Positions 35,614 through 45,050 of a DNA stretch of 64,000 bases are shown one piece after another. The notes under the pieces are model-generated. The model did no database searches and was not told the DNA's origin. It saw only the letters and a program-made list of their open reading frames with translations. Location of the stretch: the NCBI GenBank assembly GCA_963667605.2, contig CAXXUZ010000001.1:124001-188000 (forward strand), read 5' to 3'. A program made the translations under genes and the position numbers. Position 1 is the first letter of the stretch; each line of letters begins with the position of its first letter. The stretch is from JADLGL01 sp963667605 (GTDB lineage Bacteria; Pseudomonadota; Alphaproteobacteria; Rhizobiales; Kaistiaceae).

Positions 35614-36939
35614 ATGCCCGAAGTGCTGCGTTTGGGCCTTGCCGGGCTCGGCACGGTCGGCGTATCCCTATTGCAACTGATCGAACGCCATCGCGGCGAG
35701 CTTACCGAGCGGTGTGGGCGCGATATCGTCGTCACCGGAGTGTCCGCCCGTGATGGCGCCAAACAGCGCGCCGCCGACATTTCGACTCTGCCCTGGTTCG
35801 ACGATCCGGTGGCGCTCGCGACAGATCCCAAGATCGATGTCTTTGTCGAACTGATCGGCGGTGCGGGCGGTGCGGCGGCTGCGGCGGTACAAGCAGCGCT
35901 CGCCGCCGGCAAGCATGTCGTCACCGCCAACAAGGCGCTCCTCGCCGAATCAGGTCAGGCACTTGCCGAACTCGCCGAGCAACGCGGCGTCAGCCTAAAT
36001 TTTGAAGCCGCCGCGGCGGCGGCGATTCCGATCGTCAAAACGCTTCGCGAGTCGCTTGCCGGCAATTCGGTCACCCGGCTCTACGGCATTCTCAACGGCA
36101 CCTGCAATTACATCCTCACCCGGATGGAGCATGAGGGGCTAGATTTCGATAGCTGCCTCAAGGAGGCGCAACGGCTGGGCTATGCCGAGGCCGATCCCAC
36201 CTTCGACGTCGAAGGTTTCGATAGCGCACACAAATTAGCGATCCTGACTGCGATCGCCTTCGGAACGCGGATCGACGCCGAGGCGATCTATGTCGAAGGG
36301 ATCTCATCGATCACGCCGGCCGATCTCGATGCTGCCGATGAGCTTGGCTACAAACTCAAGCTCCTCGGCATCGCAGTCAGAACCGACACCGGCATCGAAC
36401 AGCGCGTTCATCCGGCAATGGTACCGAAATCATCCGCGATCGCCACCATTGACGGCGTCACCAATGCCATCGCGGTCGAAACCGATTTCGCCGGCCAGCT
36501 AGTGCTGTCAGGCCCCGGAGCCGGCGGCGAGGCGACCGCCTCGGCGGTGATCAGCGACATTACCGATATTGCCAGGGGAACGTTGCTGCCGACATTCGGC
36601 CGTCCGGCGCTCGCCCTAGAACCGCATCGCCGCGCAGGGATGCGGGCGCATGAGGGCGGCTATTATCTCCGACTTGCAGTGCATGACCGTCCCGGCGCCT
36701 TCGCCGCGATCGCTAGCCGCATGGCCGAGCAAGGGATCTCGTTGGAGTCCATCGTGCAGCGGCGGCGAACGCCGCACTCCCAGGCACCCGGGCACCTTGA
36801 GCCAGCCGCGTCGCAGCCAGTGATCCTGATCACCTATGAGACAACTGAATCCGCGATCCGGAGCGCGCTTGAGGCGATTCACCGCGAGGGCCATATCGCT
36901 GCCGAGCCACAATTGATCCGGATCGAGCCGTTAGGCTGA
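35614..36939 (+). CDS. hom: Homoserine dehydrogenase
   Basis: NAD(P)H-dependent reduction of aspartate semialdehyde to homoserine for threonine and methionine synthesis. It has 441 residues with the Rossmann LGLAGLGTVGVSLLQL, VVTANKALLAE, NFEAAAAAAIPIVK, the GILNGTCNYIL signature, EADPTFDVEGFDSAHKLAIL and a C-terminal ACT domain. It starts 27 bp after the aminotransferase. In rhizobia glpX usually follows, but here recJ comes next after 170 bp. Confidence 0.96.
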   Translation: MPEVLRLGLAGLGTVGVSLLQLIERHRGELTERCGRDIVVTGVSARDGAKQRAADISTLPWFDDPVALATDPKIDVFVELIGGAGGAAAAAVQAALAAGKHVVTANKALLAESGQALAELAEQRGVSLNFEAAAAAAIPIVKTLRESLAGNSVTRLYGILNGTCNYILTRMEHEGLDFDSCLKEAQRLGYAEADPTFDVEGFDSAHKLAILTAIAFGTRIDAEAIYVEGISSITPADLDAADELGYKLKLLGIAVRTDTGIEQRVHPAMVPKSSAIATIDGVTNAIAVETDFAGQLVLSGPGAGGEATASAVISDITDIARGTLLPTFGRPALALEPHRRAGMRAHEGGYYLRLAVHDRPGAFAAIASRMAEQGISLESIVQRRRTPHSQAPGHLEPAASQPVILITYETTESAIRSALEAIHREGHIAAEPQLIRIEPLG

Positions 36940-37108
36940 ATTCTCGAGCAAGCCCGGCGACTCGCCGCGAAGGTACCAGCAATCCGAGGATTCGCTCCAG
37001 CTTACCCGGAACAACGGGTCCGAGGCATCCAAGGTCCGTTCGGGTATGGTACCGAATCGCCTAGGGTTGCCCAATCGGTAAATTACAGGCGCACACACAG
37101 CCATCAAC

Positions 37109-38941
37109 ATGTTTGCAACCGATCTAGAGGAAGCGGTGGCTCGCCATGCGGCGGCACCTAAGCGCCCGTTTCTCGGCGTCGAACGATCGATCACGGGCCG
37201 GCGTTGGGTCGACCGGTTGGACGCTCACGGCAGTACTGTGGCGCTCGACATCGCCCAGCGCAACGACCTACCTGAGCTGCTGGCAAGGGTACTCGCCGGG
37301 CGCGGTGTGACCGGGGAGGAGGCCACGGATTTCCTCGATCCGACCGTCCGCCGGTTGATGCCGGATCCAGCGACACTCACCGATATGGACGCTGGAGCTG
37401 GCCGGATTGCCGATGCCGTAGAAGCTGAGGAATCGGTCGCTATCTTCGGTGATTACGATGTCGATGGAGCTACTTCGGCGGCCCTGTTGAATCGATTTCT
37501 GCGATGCCAACAGCTGACGCCGCGGGTCTACATCCCTGACCGGCTGTTCGAGGGTTACGGCCCCAATCCCGAGGCGATTGACCGCCTGGCCGATGCTGGC
37601 GCCACACTGATTGTCACCGTCGATTGCGGCACGACCAGCCTGGAGGCACTTGATCGGGCGAAGGGACGCGGCATCGATGTCGTGGTCATCGATCATCATT
37701 TGACCAGCTCCGAGCTGCCGCCGGCGCTGGCTCTGATCAACCCCAACCGCGATGACGACCTCTCCGGCCTAGGCAATCTCGCCGCGGTTGGCCTGGTGTT
37801 TATGGTATTGGTTGCCGTTAATCGCGAGTTGCGTCGGCGCGGCCACTACCAATCGGGCCACGATCCCGACCTCCTGCAATGGCTCGATCTCGTCGCGCTG
37901 GGTACAGTGTGCGATGTCGTCGGGCTGACCGGTCTCAATCGCGCCTTCGTCGTCAAGGGACTGCTTGCGATGCGCCGGCGACAGAATATCGGCCTGGCGG
38001 CGCTAGCTCGGCTGGCTCGCCTGAACGGGCCGATAGATGCCGGCCATCTTGGCTTCATGATCGGCCCCAGGATCAACGCCGGCGGTCGAATCGGCAACGC
38101 GGCCCTGGGCGCGGAACTGCTCGCGACCGACGATCCCGCAAAGGCCGAGCGCCTGGCGGCTGAGCTTGATCGACTGAACAGCGAACGTCGGGCGGTGGAG
38201 GCGGAGATGGTGGCCGAAGCGATGGCTGCGGCCGAGCCGGTGTTCGGCTCTGGTCGTGATCCCCCGGTGCTAATCACACACAATCCGGGCTGGCATCCCG
38301 GCGTGGTCGGTCTGATTGCGTCGCGACTGAGGGAACGTTTTATGCGTCCGGCCTTCGCCATCGCCGATGGCCCGTCCGGCTTTGCGGTAGGCTCCGGCCG
38401 ATCGATCGGCGGCGTCGATCTCGGTCGCGTCGTCAAGGCGGCGGTCGAAAAGGGCATCCTCGTCAAGGGTGGTGGTCATGCCATGGCCGCTGGCGTGACC
38501 CTGGCGCTCAATCGGATGACTGCGTTTCAGGAATTCGTCGCCGAGGAAATCGGTAGCGATGTCGCCAACGCCGCCGCGGCCGAGCGGGACCTCAAGATAG
38601 ATGCTGCGACCACGGCCGAAGGCGCCAGTCCCGAACTGATCGAGCTTCTCGATCGCGCGGGGCCATACGGTGCCGGCCATCCCGCGCCGCTGTTGGCATT
38701 TCCGGCGCACCGCATTACCTATGCCGAGATCGTCGGCGGTAGCCATGTGCGCGCTGGGGTCACTGCAGGCGGCGGAGCTTCGCTGAAAGTGATGGCGTTC
38801 CGAGCTGTCGAAACGCCGATCGGCCAGCGTCTACTCGACCGGCACGGCGATCCGCTTCACATCGCCGGGACCCTGTCGCTCGATCATTGGCAAGGGCGAA
38901 ACCAGCCGTCGCTCAGAATTGTCGACATCGCTGCAAGCTAA
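37109..38941 (+). CDS. recJ: Single-stranded-DNA exonuclease RecJ
   Basis: 5'-3' ssDNA exonuclease for recombination and mismatch repair. It has 610 residues. DHH-family motifs are visible: VAIFGDYDVDGATSAALL (motif I), VTVDCGTTS (II), VVIDHHLTS (III) and the DHHA1 signature VKGGGHAMAAGVTLAL. A RecJ OB-fold end (ITYAEIVGGSHVRAGVTAG) follows. A hairpin with short T-run lies 27 bases after the stop. Confidence 0.95.
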   Translation: MFATDLEEAVARHAAAPKRPFLGVERSITGRRWVDRLDAHGSTVALDIAQRNDLPELLARVLAGRGVTGEEATDFLDPTVRRLMPDPATLTDMDAGAGRIADAVEAEESVAIFGDYDVDGATSAALLNRFLRCQQLTPRVYIPDRLFEGYGPNPEAIDRLADAGATLIVTVDCGTTSLEALDRAKGRGIDVVVIDHHLTSSELPPALALINPNRDDDLSGLGNLAAVGLVFMVLVAVNRELRRRGHYQSGHDPDLLQWLDLVALGTVCDVVGLTGLNRAFVVKGLLAMRRRQNIGLAALARLARLNGPIDAGHLGFMIGPRINAGGRIGNAALGAELLATDDPAKAERLAAELDRLNSERRAVEAEMVAEAMAAAEPVFGSGRDPPVLITHNPGWHPGVVGLIASRLRERFMRPAFAIADGPSGFAVGSGRSIGGVDLGRVVKAAVEKGILVKGGGHAMAAGVTLALNRMTAFQEFVAEEIGSDVANAAAAERDLKIDAATTAEGASPELIELLDRAGPYGAGHPAPLLAFPAHRITYAEIVGGSHVRAGVTAGGGASLKVMAFRAVETPIGQRLLDRHGDPLHIAGTLSLDHWQGRNQPSLRIVDIAAS

Positions 38942-38968
38942 GGCCCTTGATTTCTTGCACTCGGGACA

Positions 38969-38990
38969 CCACACCCGGTGTGGAATTCTT
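38969..38990 (+). terminator. Hairpin terminator after recJ
   Basis: CCACACC, one base and GGTGTGG form a perfect short stem followed by a T-rich tract, 27 bases after the recJ stop. It marks the end of the core block before the IS3 element. Confidence 0.6.
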
Positions 38991-39164
38991 CTAATGACCT
39001 CTCCCTGAGATCAATGCGCCACAGCCGCCGCGTCATTTTAGCAGTAGACCGCGTGCCGGTAGAAAGAAGAGGATCATTCCCTTTCTCAGGGCTGGCCCCG
39101 CTGGCTGGCCGACGGTTTCGGAAACGGACATGGAAGGATCCTTTTCGGTCTTCAGTGAAGGACG

Positions 39165-39349
39165 TTGGAAGTCGTCCGATTCGTTTCTGAGATTGGCCTC
39201 GGCGTCAGCCAGTTGATGATTATTCTCGACGCGACTATCGTGAATGTCGCGCTCGACAACATCCGCGTCGATCTGGGTGTTCAAACGACAGGCGATCTGC
39301 AGTGGATCGTAACCGGCTATGCGCTCGCATTCGGCGGTTTTCTGCTCTG
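39165..39349 (+). pseudogene. Truncated DHA2-type MFS transporter fragment
   Basis: About 62 codons carry the N-terminal region of an EmrB/QacA-type drug transporter: LMIILDATIVNVALDNIRV, TGDLQWIVTGYALAFGGFLL. The frame is cut exactly at the left inverted repeat of the IS3 element at 39350, and nothing of the rest of the transporter is seen on the far side. The gene was destroyed by insertion plus deletion, or by recombination. Confidence 0.75.
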
Positions 39350-39435
39350 TGTCCGGCGTCAGCGCCCCTGGGACAGATTGGGCGGATTGAACAAGAGAGG
39401 GTTTCTGGCTCATCTTAACCCACGAGGGATTGAAG

Positions 39436-39810
39436 ATGAGACGGAACACCAATCACCAGAAAGCATCGGCCGAGAAGGTCGTGAAGGACATCCGGCGGGC
39501 GACTCGTCGGCAGTTCGGCGCCGAAGAGAAGATCCGGATCGTTCTGGAGGGCCTGCGCGGCGAGGACAGTATCGCTGAGCTGTGTCGCCGTGAGGGGATC
39601 AACCAGAACCTCTATTACCGCTGGTCGAAGGACTTCCTGGAGGCCGGGAAGAAGCGCCTGGCGGGTGACACTGCCCGTGAGGCTACCTCCGATGAGGTCC
39701 GGCATCTTCGCAGTGAGGCACTGGCACTCAAGGAGGCCGTTGCTGACCTGACGCTGGACAACCGTCTACTCAAAAAAAGCATGATCGCGGATGGGGGAGA
39801 GGAGGCATGA
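39436..39810 (+). CDS. IS3-family transposase OrfA (helix-turn-helix)
   Basis: DNA-binding subunit of the IS3 transposase. I chose ATG 39436, with GAGGGA six bases ahead; a TTG two codons earlier is possible. The helix-turn-helix region reads DSIAELCRREGINQNLYYRWSK and a leucine-zipper-like coiled coil follows (LRSEALALKEAVADLTLDN). Near its end, at 39772-39778, is an A7 run. The gene overlaps orfB by four bases (ATGA). Confidence 0.9.
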   Translation: MRRNTNHQKASAEKVVKDIRRATRRQFGAEEKIRIVLEGLRGEDSIAELCRREGINQNLYYRWSKDFLEAGKKRLAGDTAREATSDEVRHLRSEALALKEAVADLTLDNRLLKKSMIADGGEEA

Positions 39811-40787
39811 GGTATCCACTATCGGAGAAGCTGGAGATCATCCGGCTGGTTGAGCGATCCCATCTGCCGGCCAAGCGCACGCTGGCGCAGTTGGGCATTC
39901 CCCGCACCTCGTTTTATCGCTGGTACGACCGCTGTCTGACCGGCGGACCGGAGGCCCTGGAGGACCGCCGCTCGCGGCCTGGCCAAGTCTGGAACCGTAT
40001 CCCCGATGAGGTGAGAGACCGGATCGTACAGCTGGCGCTGGACGAGACGGATCTGTCGCCGCGGGAACTGGCTGTCCGGTTCACAGACACAGAGGGCTAC
40101 TTTGTATCGGAATCCTCGGTTTATCGACTGCTCAAGGCCCATGATCTGATCACCAGCCCGGCCTTTATCGTCCTCAAGGCGTCCGACGAGTTCCAGGACA
40201 AGACCACGGCGCCAAACCAGCTCTGGCAGACCGACTTCACTTACCTCAAGGTCATTGATTGGGGCTGGTTCTACCTCTCCACCGTGCTCGACGACTTCTC
40301 GCGCACCATTATCGCGTGGAAGCTCTGCACCACGATGAAGGCCGAGGACGTCACCGATACGCTGGAACTGGCGCTCAAGGCGTCAGGTCGCGATCGGGCA
40401 ACGGTCATTCACAAGCCACGGCTCCTGTCTGACAACGGCTCCAGCTACATCGCCGACGATCTGGCCAAATGGCTCGACGACCGCGATATGGAGCACATTC
40501 GCGGCGCTCCCTATCATCCGCAAACCCAGGGCAAGATCGAGCGTTGGCATCAAACCCTGAAGAACCGCATCCTTTTGGAAAATTACTATCTGCCTGGCGA
40601 CTTGGAGACACAGATCGAGGCCTTCGTCGGCCACTACAATTATCACCGCTACCACGAGAGCCTGGGCAACCTCACGCCGGCCGATGTCTACTTCGGGCGC
40701 GGCCAGACCATCCTGTTGAAAAGAGAAAAGATCAAACAAAAGACGCTACAAACCCGGCGCTTGCAATACCGCAAAACCGCCGCATAA
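39807..40787 (+). CDS. IS3-family transposase OrfB (DDE integrase)
   Basis: Catalytic subunit of 326 residues with an rve integrase core. The DDE residues are visible: D in WQTDFTYLK, D in LLSDNGSSY and E in GKIERWHQTLK. A strong ribosome site (GGGGGAGAGGAGG) precedes its ATG, so it can be made alone. The frame is also open back to the A7 run in orfA, so an OrfAB fusion by -1 frameshifting is possible, as in many IS3 elements. Confidence 0.93.
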   Translation: MRYPLSEKLEIIRLVERSHLPAKRTLAQLGIPRTSFYRWYDRCLTGGPEALEDRRSRPGQVWNRIPDEVRDRIVQLALDETDLSPRELAVRFTDTEGYFVSESSVYRLLKAHDLITSPAFIVLKASDEFQDKTTAPNQLWQTDFTYLKVIDWGWFYLSTVLDDFSRTIIAWKLCTTMKAEDVTDTLELALKASGRDRATVIHKPRLLSDNGSSYIADDLAKWLDDRDMEHIRGAPYHPQTQGKIERWHQTLKNRILLENYYLPGDLETQIEAFVGHYNYHRYHESLGNLTPADVYFGRGQTILLKREKIKQKTLQTRRLQYRKTAA

Positions 40788-40862
40788 AATGACCAACCAG
40801 ATGGGCCGAACCCTCTCTTAAATCAGGCCGCTCATCGGTTCCAAATTACCTGACGACGGACA

Positions 40863-42403
40863 CCCCTGACGGCATCGCCTACTCTGACACCATCTCCGAG
40901 GAAGGCACGCTGCGCCTCCAGCATCTCTTCCTGGCGCGTGGTGAGGTCTACCAGTGCTTCGGTAAGGGTGACATCCTCGATCCGCGAAGCCCAGTCGTCG
41001 ACCGCGCCAGCGGCCCTATCATAGGCCTCCTTGACCTGGTCGACGATCTCCCGATGGCGCTCCATCGTGACATTGGCCTCCTCCTGACGCGAAGTCAGGT
41101 AGATAACGCCGCCGGCGATCGCTGCGAGCGCCGTGATCGCAATCCCGTAGGGGTTGGTAACAAGAAAGGCCATCGCGGCCCGGAGTGCGACCATGGCGGC
41201 GAGGATGCTCTCAATCCCGGCAATAATCCGGCTGACCACAAAGGCCGCCGCCATGACCCCCAAGGCGATGATGACGTTGTCAATATTGTCGGCGAGCACT
41301 TGGATGATGTTGACCAGGCCCTTGGTCGCCCCGGTCGCATCATTAGCGCCACCAACAAACTCGATGAACCGGGTTTCGAGATTGGTCATCGCCTGGGCGA
41401 CGGTGGTCTCGGTTTCGGAAAACGACTGATGGATCCCGGCGGCGGCGTTGAGAAGCGCGTCGAAGACGATCTGCGACGTGATCGCGCCCTAGACGCCAAG
41501 CTCCCGCAACCGGGTGACCGAAACGCCCATCTCCTCGGCGACCGCCTTAGCCAGAATGGGCGCCTGCTCCAAAATCGAATTCAGCTCGTCGCCCCGCAAC
41601 GCCCCGGAACCGAGCGCCTGGCCGGGCTGACGGATTGCCCCGGCCGACTCGCCGGCTGAGGCACCGCTGAGGGTCATCGCTTCGTTGACCGTTCGAACGA
41701 TGGTGAATAGCTCGGCTTCATCGGCCCCGAGCGATTGGGCCGCCATGGCGAGGCGGGAATAGAGCGTGATCGTTGCGTCGAAGCTCGCGCGGGTTTCGAC
41801 CGCAAGATCGGCAAGCTCGGTCCGGACCCGCGCAATGTCGTCGCCGGCGGCCTCCGAAACCGCAGCGATCCTGTTGCCGGCGTTGGTCCAAGCATCGGCA
41901 TATTGGATGATCTGACGGACACCGAGCGCCACCCCAAGCGTCGCCATCATCCCGACAAGTCTCCTGGTCGTTCGCGACATCCTGTCGGTCGACGCTGAGG
42001 CCCGGTTGGCGCCATGGCTGTACTGGACCGCCTCCTTGCCGGCCCGGTCGTATTTCTGGCGCACCAAATCGAGGACCCGCGCCGCCTCGCGCTGGTTGGT
42101 AGTTCCGGTGGCCACCGTTCGATCGACGTTGCGGGTGGCGCGCTCCATCGCCGACTGTGCTCGCGCCGCCGGGTCGACTGAATTGCGGAGGCGATCGAAC
42201 GATCGGGACGCGCTCGAGGTCGAGCCGGCCACGCGGGTCATGGTTGCGGTTTGTTTGGTGACGATTTGGTCGACCATCCGCCCCTGGTTCGCGACCCGCT
42301 CGGCGGCCGCCTCGGCGAGATCCATCGACCGCGCATAGGCGTTGACCCCAGCCTCGGAGCCACGCGCATCGATGGTGAGTTCGGTGACGACTGGTGGCGG
42401 CAT
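40863..42403 (-). pseudogene. Phage tail tape-measure protein, nonsense mutation and 3' truncation
   Basis: Tail length-determining protein of a siphophage. From ATG 42403 (GAGGGAG ribosome site) the frame has a coiled N-terminal region, then the tape-measure domain (GVALGVRQIIQYADAWTNAGNRI; ALGSGALRGDELNSILEQAP). At 41489-41491 an in-frame TAG interrupts LRELGV and GAITSQIVFDALLNAAAG; a CAG glutamine there is expected, so a single C-to-T change explains it. The frame then continues through a hydrophobic stretch (about 41150-41290) until the IS3 right end at 40862, which removes the rest. Confidence 0.85.
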
Positions 42404-42426
42404 CGACAGAACTCCCTCAAAAAAAA

Positions 42427-42825
42427 TCAACCGCCGGTGCCGGTCACCGCCGACTGCGCACGCGCCATTTCAGTCCGCTGCAAATCGTCGAGATCCTCGA
42501 TGATCTCGACCTCCCATGGCGCGAGTCTCAGCCCGCTATGGCGGACAAATGCATCGATGTCCGCCCAGCTGATCGGCGCCGGGCCGAAGCCGCTAGATCC
42601 GCGCCTTCGGGCCAGCCGATGGAAAGCCTGCCAGAGATAGTGAAGGGCCGGAGGAAAACGCGGGCAGGCGAGCTCGGCCTGGTAGCGCTCACGCCTCTCC
42701 GGATCCTTGGTCCGCTCGATCAGACCCTCGAGGATCTCCCGGTAGGTCGCCCCCTCCTTGTCGGGAGTGTTAAGGGCAAAGGCGCGCTCCGCAAAGGCTA
42801 TGATTTCGTCGCGGAGCGCCTGGTA
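42427..42825 (-). CDS. Tail assembly chaperone frameshift extension (GT-like)
   Basis: A 132-codon frame that has no ATG, GTG or TTG near its beginning; the first such codons are close to the end. It reads QALRDEIIAFAERAF ... FGPAPISWADIDAFVRHSG ... PWEVEIIEDLDDL, a typical phage protein. It overlaps the end of the chaperone gene in the -1 frame. A TTTT run at 42825-42828 (TCT TTT ACC) would let the ribosome slip back one base, giving ...ADEKSF then YQALRDE. This is the layout of lambda gpG/gpGT. It ends 24 bp before the tape-measure start. Confidence 0.7.
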   Translation of the reverse strand, partial: YQALRDEIIAFAERAFALNTPDKEGATYREILEGLIERTKDPERRERYQAELACPRFPPALHYLWQAFHRLARRRGSSGFGPAPISWADIDAFVRHSGLRLAPWEVEIIEDLDDLQRTEMARAQSAVTGTGG

Positions 42826-43274
42826 AAAGACTTCTCATCGGCGATGAATTCGATCGCTTGCTGGAGAAGGCTGGCCTTTTTGGGATCCTCGAGGATCCTC
42901 GCCGCCGCCGCCGGCGAGAACTCGACAAGTTCACCGTCAAGCTTGACCGGTGACCAGCCAAGCAACCGCTCGACAACAAACTGGACGTTCCTGCGCTGGA
43001 TCTCATCGAGCGTTTCTTCCTCCGCCTTCCATTTCCGGCCGTTGACCCGCGCCTGCTCCTTGTCGCGATCGCGGTGCAGTCGCTCGCGCCCAATCCGGTT
43101 CGATTGCTCGATCGGCGACGGATGGCCGGGACCGGCAAAGGTCCAAATCCCAGTGGTGAGTTTGCCGTTGACGACGACTGACATTTTGGCCTCGTCGGCA
43201 GAATCGAGATCGGCGAGGCTGATCTCGACCGGTACGACCAGTGCGGCCGCTTGTTCGGATTTGCTGGTAGTCAC
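42798..43274 (-). CDS. Phage tail assembly chaperone
   Basis: A 158-residue protein from GTG 43274 (MTTSKSEQAAALVVPVEISL); the longer frame upstream is not family-like. Position between the major tail protein and the tape measure, and the ending FIADEKSF followed by a short tail, match siphophage tail chaperones. It carries a basic central region (RIGRERLHRDRDKEQARV). The short form ends at 42798; the long form would arise by -1 frameshifting at about 42825. Confidence 0.7.
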   Translation of the reverse strand: MTTSKSEQAAALVVPVEISLADLDSADEAKMSVVVNGKLTTGIWTFAGPGHPSPIEQSNRIGRERLHRDRDKEQARVNGRKWKAEEETLDEIQRRNVQFVVERLLGWSPVKLDGELVEFSPAAAARILEDPKKASLLQQAIEFIADEKSFTRRSATKS

Positions 43275-43392
43275 GATCGTTCTTCTTTGTTCGGAAGGGA
43301 CCGGCGCGCCATTGGCGGGGGGCAGCCGAACCCGCCGCCCGCCAATGGCGCGCCATCTCTGACCGGCGGTGTCGGCGCCGGGACTCGAGTCG

Positions 43393-43611
43393 TTACTTGT
43401 CGGCAGTTGCACGGCCTTTGGCCGCGGGCGTCTTGCTGGCAACGGCCGCCGGCGGCGGCGGTGCAACTGCCGCGGTCTCGCTCACCGCGATAGCGCCAAG
43501 CCCGAGTGCATTTCCCGGCCAGGTCACGCGATAGCCCGCGGCCTCGGCCTCGGCGATCGCTGTTTGGAGTTTCTGAGCTGCCGCGCGGACGGCGTGATCT
43601 TTGGTCGTCAT
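43393..43611 (-). CDS. Small phage protein, function unknown
   Basis: A 72-residue protein, MTTKDHAVRAAAQKLQTAI onward, with an alpha-helical N-terminal half and a proline/alanine-rich C-terminus (APPPPAAVASKTP). It lies between the tail assembly chaperone and the tail tube gene, where small unnamed proteins are common. I recognise no domain. Confidence 0.55.
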   Translation of the reverse strand: MTTKDHAVRAAAQKLQTAIAEAEAAGYRVTWPGNALGLGAIAVSETAAVAPPPPAAVASKTPAAKGRATADK

Positions 43612-43727
43612 CGAATGGTCCTCAATTCAAAAAAAGGAAGGAAATGGGGCGGGTGCGCCAGCTCGTCTGACGCTCTTTGCTCCGTCACCCGCCCCGGCTC
43701 TGGGGTTTTATCTCTCGGAACGCAGCT

Positions 43728-44969
43728 CTAGGTGTTGGAGACCTGGAGCTTCACCATCGTTGAATCAAAGGCGCCGCCAGCGGTATCCAAGCCGACCAAT
43801 TCCGGAGGGATGGTGATCGTTTGGGTCCGCGGGCCTGCCTCGATCGAGAGCAGGGACTTGTCGATTCCGCCGATCGTGAAGTTCGGAACAAACAGCGAGA
43901 GGAAATCCTTCGGCTCGACCTCGTTCTCTGCGGCAACCATTTGGAAGGTCAACGCAGTCTCGGCGAGGAAGTCCGTCATTTTGCCGTAGTCAGGCCAGAG
44001 CATCGAGAAGCTCATCCCGACCGACATCGCGCCGGTAAAGACGTCGGGCGAGATGATCGCGCCGCCGACCTCCGGAGCGACGCCGCCGATATCCAGCGTG
44101 AGCTCCCAAGCTGTGAGATCGACAAAGTCCGTCGAGCCGTAGCGCAGGACTGCATCGGCTACCGCCAGCGGAAGGCCGGTCGATTCAGTCGGCGTGGTGA
44201 AGGTCGGCGCCGAACCGGCGGAGGCCGTGGTAAACAACCCGGTCCCGACCCAGCTGATCTCGCACATCAACAGCCCGGTCGCCCCCATCGAGAACCGAAG
44301 CCCGGTGATGATGCAGTCCGAGTAGATCTCGGTCAGGTCGAGATCGCCGTCATATTCTTCGATCGTGAAGTAGACCTTCACGTCCGCGCCCGCGACCGGG
44401 TTGATTAGCTTCTGTCCAGGCCGAGTGATGATGAATGAGGTGTCCGGCGCCGCGTCGGTGGTCCAGACTCCTCCATCCAACACCGCAATGGTCATGACAG
44501 TCGCTGTGAGAGCGGTGATCCGAAAATTGCGGCTGTTGTTGGCTGAGGTCGAATGATTGGTGAGGACGCAAACATCGCCAACCCGAAGCCCGGCGGTGAT
44601 CCAGGAGCCGGCGGCGGCGGTGATGGTGAACCCGGAATCGGTGGTGATTGAGGTCAGGCTGGCCGTGGCCTCGGTAACGGCCAGGGCCGCTTCCCAAGTG
44701 CCGCGAAAGAATGCCTCATAGAAAGCATCGCAATTGTCGAGCGATACCTCGACCGTATAGCTCCCGGCGGTCTGCCGGAGGCCGTGGCGCCCTCTTGAGC
44801 GCATCCGGTCGCGCCGAACCTCCTGGCTACCAAAAGCGCCCTTGCTGATCTTGCCGCCGGAGCCGCAGGCGGTTCGAAGTACAAAGCCGCTAGCGCCGGA
44901 CTCGGTTGCGCCCAGGGATGCCTGAGGCTTGAAGGCGACAAGGCCGTTGGCCTGCGTTTGATACGCCAT
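43728..44969 (-). CDS. Phage major tail (tube) protein
   Basis: A 413-residue structural protein. It starts MAYQTQANGLVAFKPQASLG, then LRTACGSGGKISKGAF, and is rich in beta-type segments with alternating Thr/Val and Gly. It has the length and glycine/threonine content of siphophage tail tube proteins carrying an inserted domain, and ends with a KLQVSNT tail. Location, upstream of the tail chaperone and downstream of the tail terminator, supports this. It appears intact. Confidence 0.8.
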   Translation of the reverse strand: MAYQTQANGLVAFKPQASLGATESGASGFVLRTACGSGGKISKGAFGSQEVRRDRMRSRGRHGLRQTAGSYTVEVSLDNCDAFYEAFFRGTWEAALAVTEATASLTSITTDSGFTITAAAGSWITAGLRVGDVCVLTNHSTSANNSRNFRITALTATVMTIAVLDGGVWTTDAAPDTSFIITRPGQKLINPVAGADVKVYFTIEEYDGDLDLTEIYSDCIITGLRFSMGATGLLMCEISWVGTGLFTTASAGSAPTFTTPTESTGLPLAVADAVLRYGSTDFVDLTAWELTLDIGGVAPEVGGAIISPDVFTGAMSVGMSFSMLWPDYGKMTDFLAETALTFQMVAAENEVEPKDFLSLFVPNFTIGGIDKSLLSIEAGPRTQTITIPPELVGLDTAGGAFDSTMVKLQVSNT

Positions 44970-45050
44970 GAATGGTCTCCATCAGGGGTTGGATTGGTCG
45001 GGAAGCCCCCGAGTGCGGCCGGGGTCAGAACAAGCGGACGGGCCGAATTT

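Larger units (their letters stand above)
39350..40862 (+). mobile_element. IS3-family insertion sequence
   Basis: A 1,513-bp element with terminal inverted repeats TGTCCGGCGTCAG (left) and its near-complement ending at 40862 (one mismatch in 13), TG...CA ends, and a second matching subterminal block AAGAGAGGGTT. It carries orfA and orfB. No target-site duplication is found: the three bases on each side are CTG and CCC. The flanks are unrelated genes (MFS fragment, phage tape measure), so adjacent deletion or recombination occurred after insertion. Confidence 0.9.

Noticed and set aside
36931..37194. Minus-strand 87-codon frame between hom and recJ
   Set aside because: It overlaps both genes and shows no domain or ribosome site; the gap is simply intergenic.
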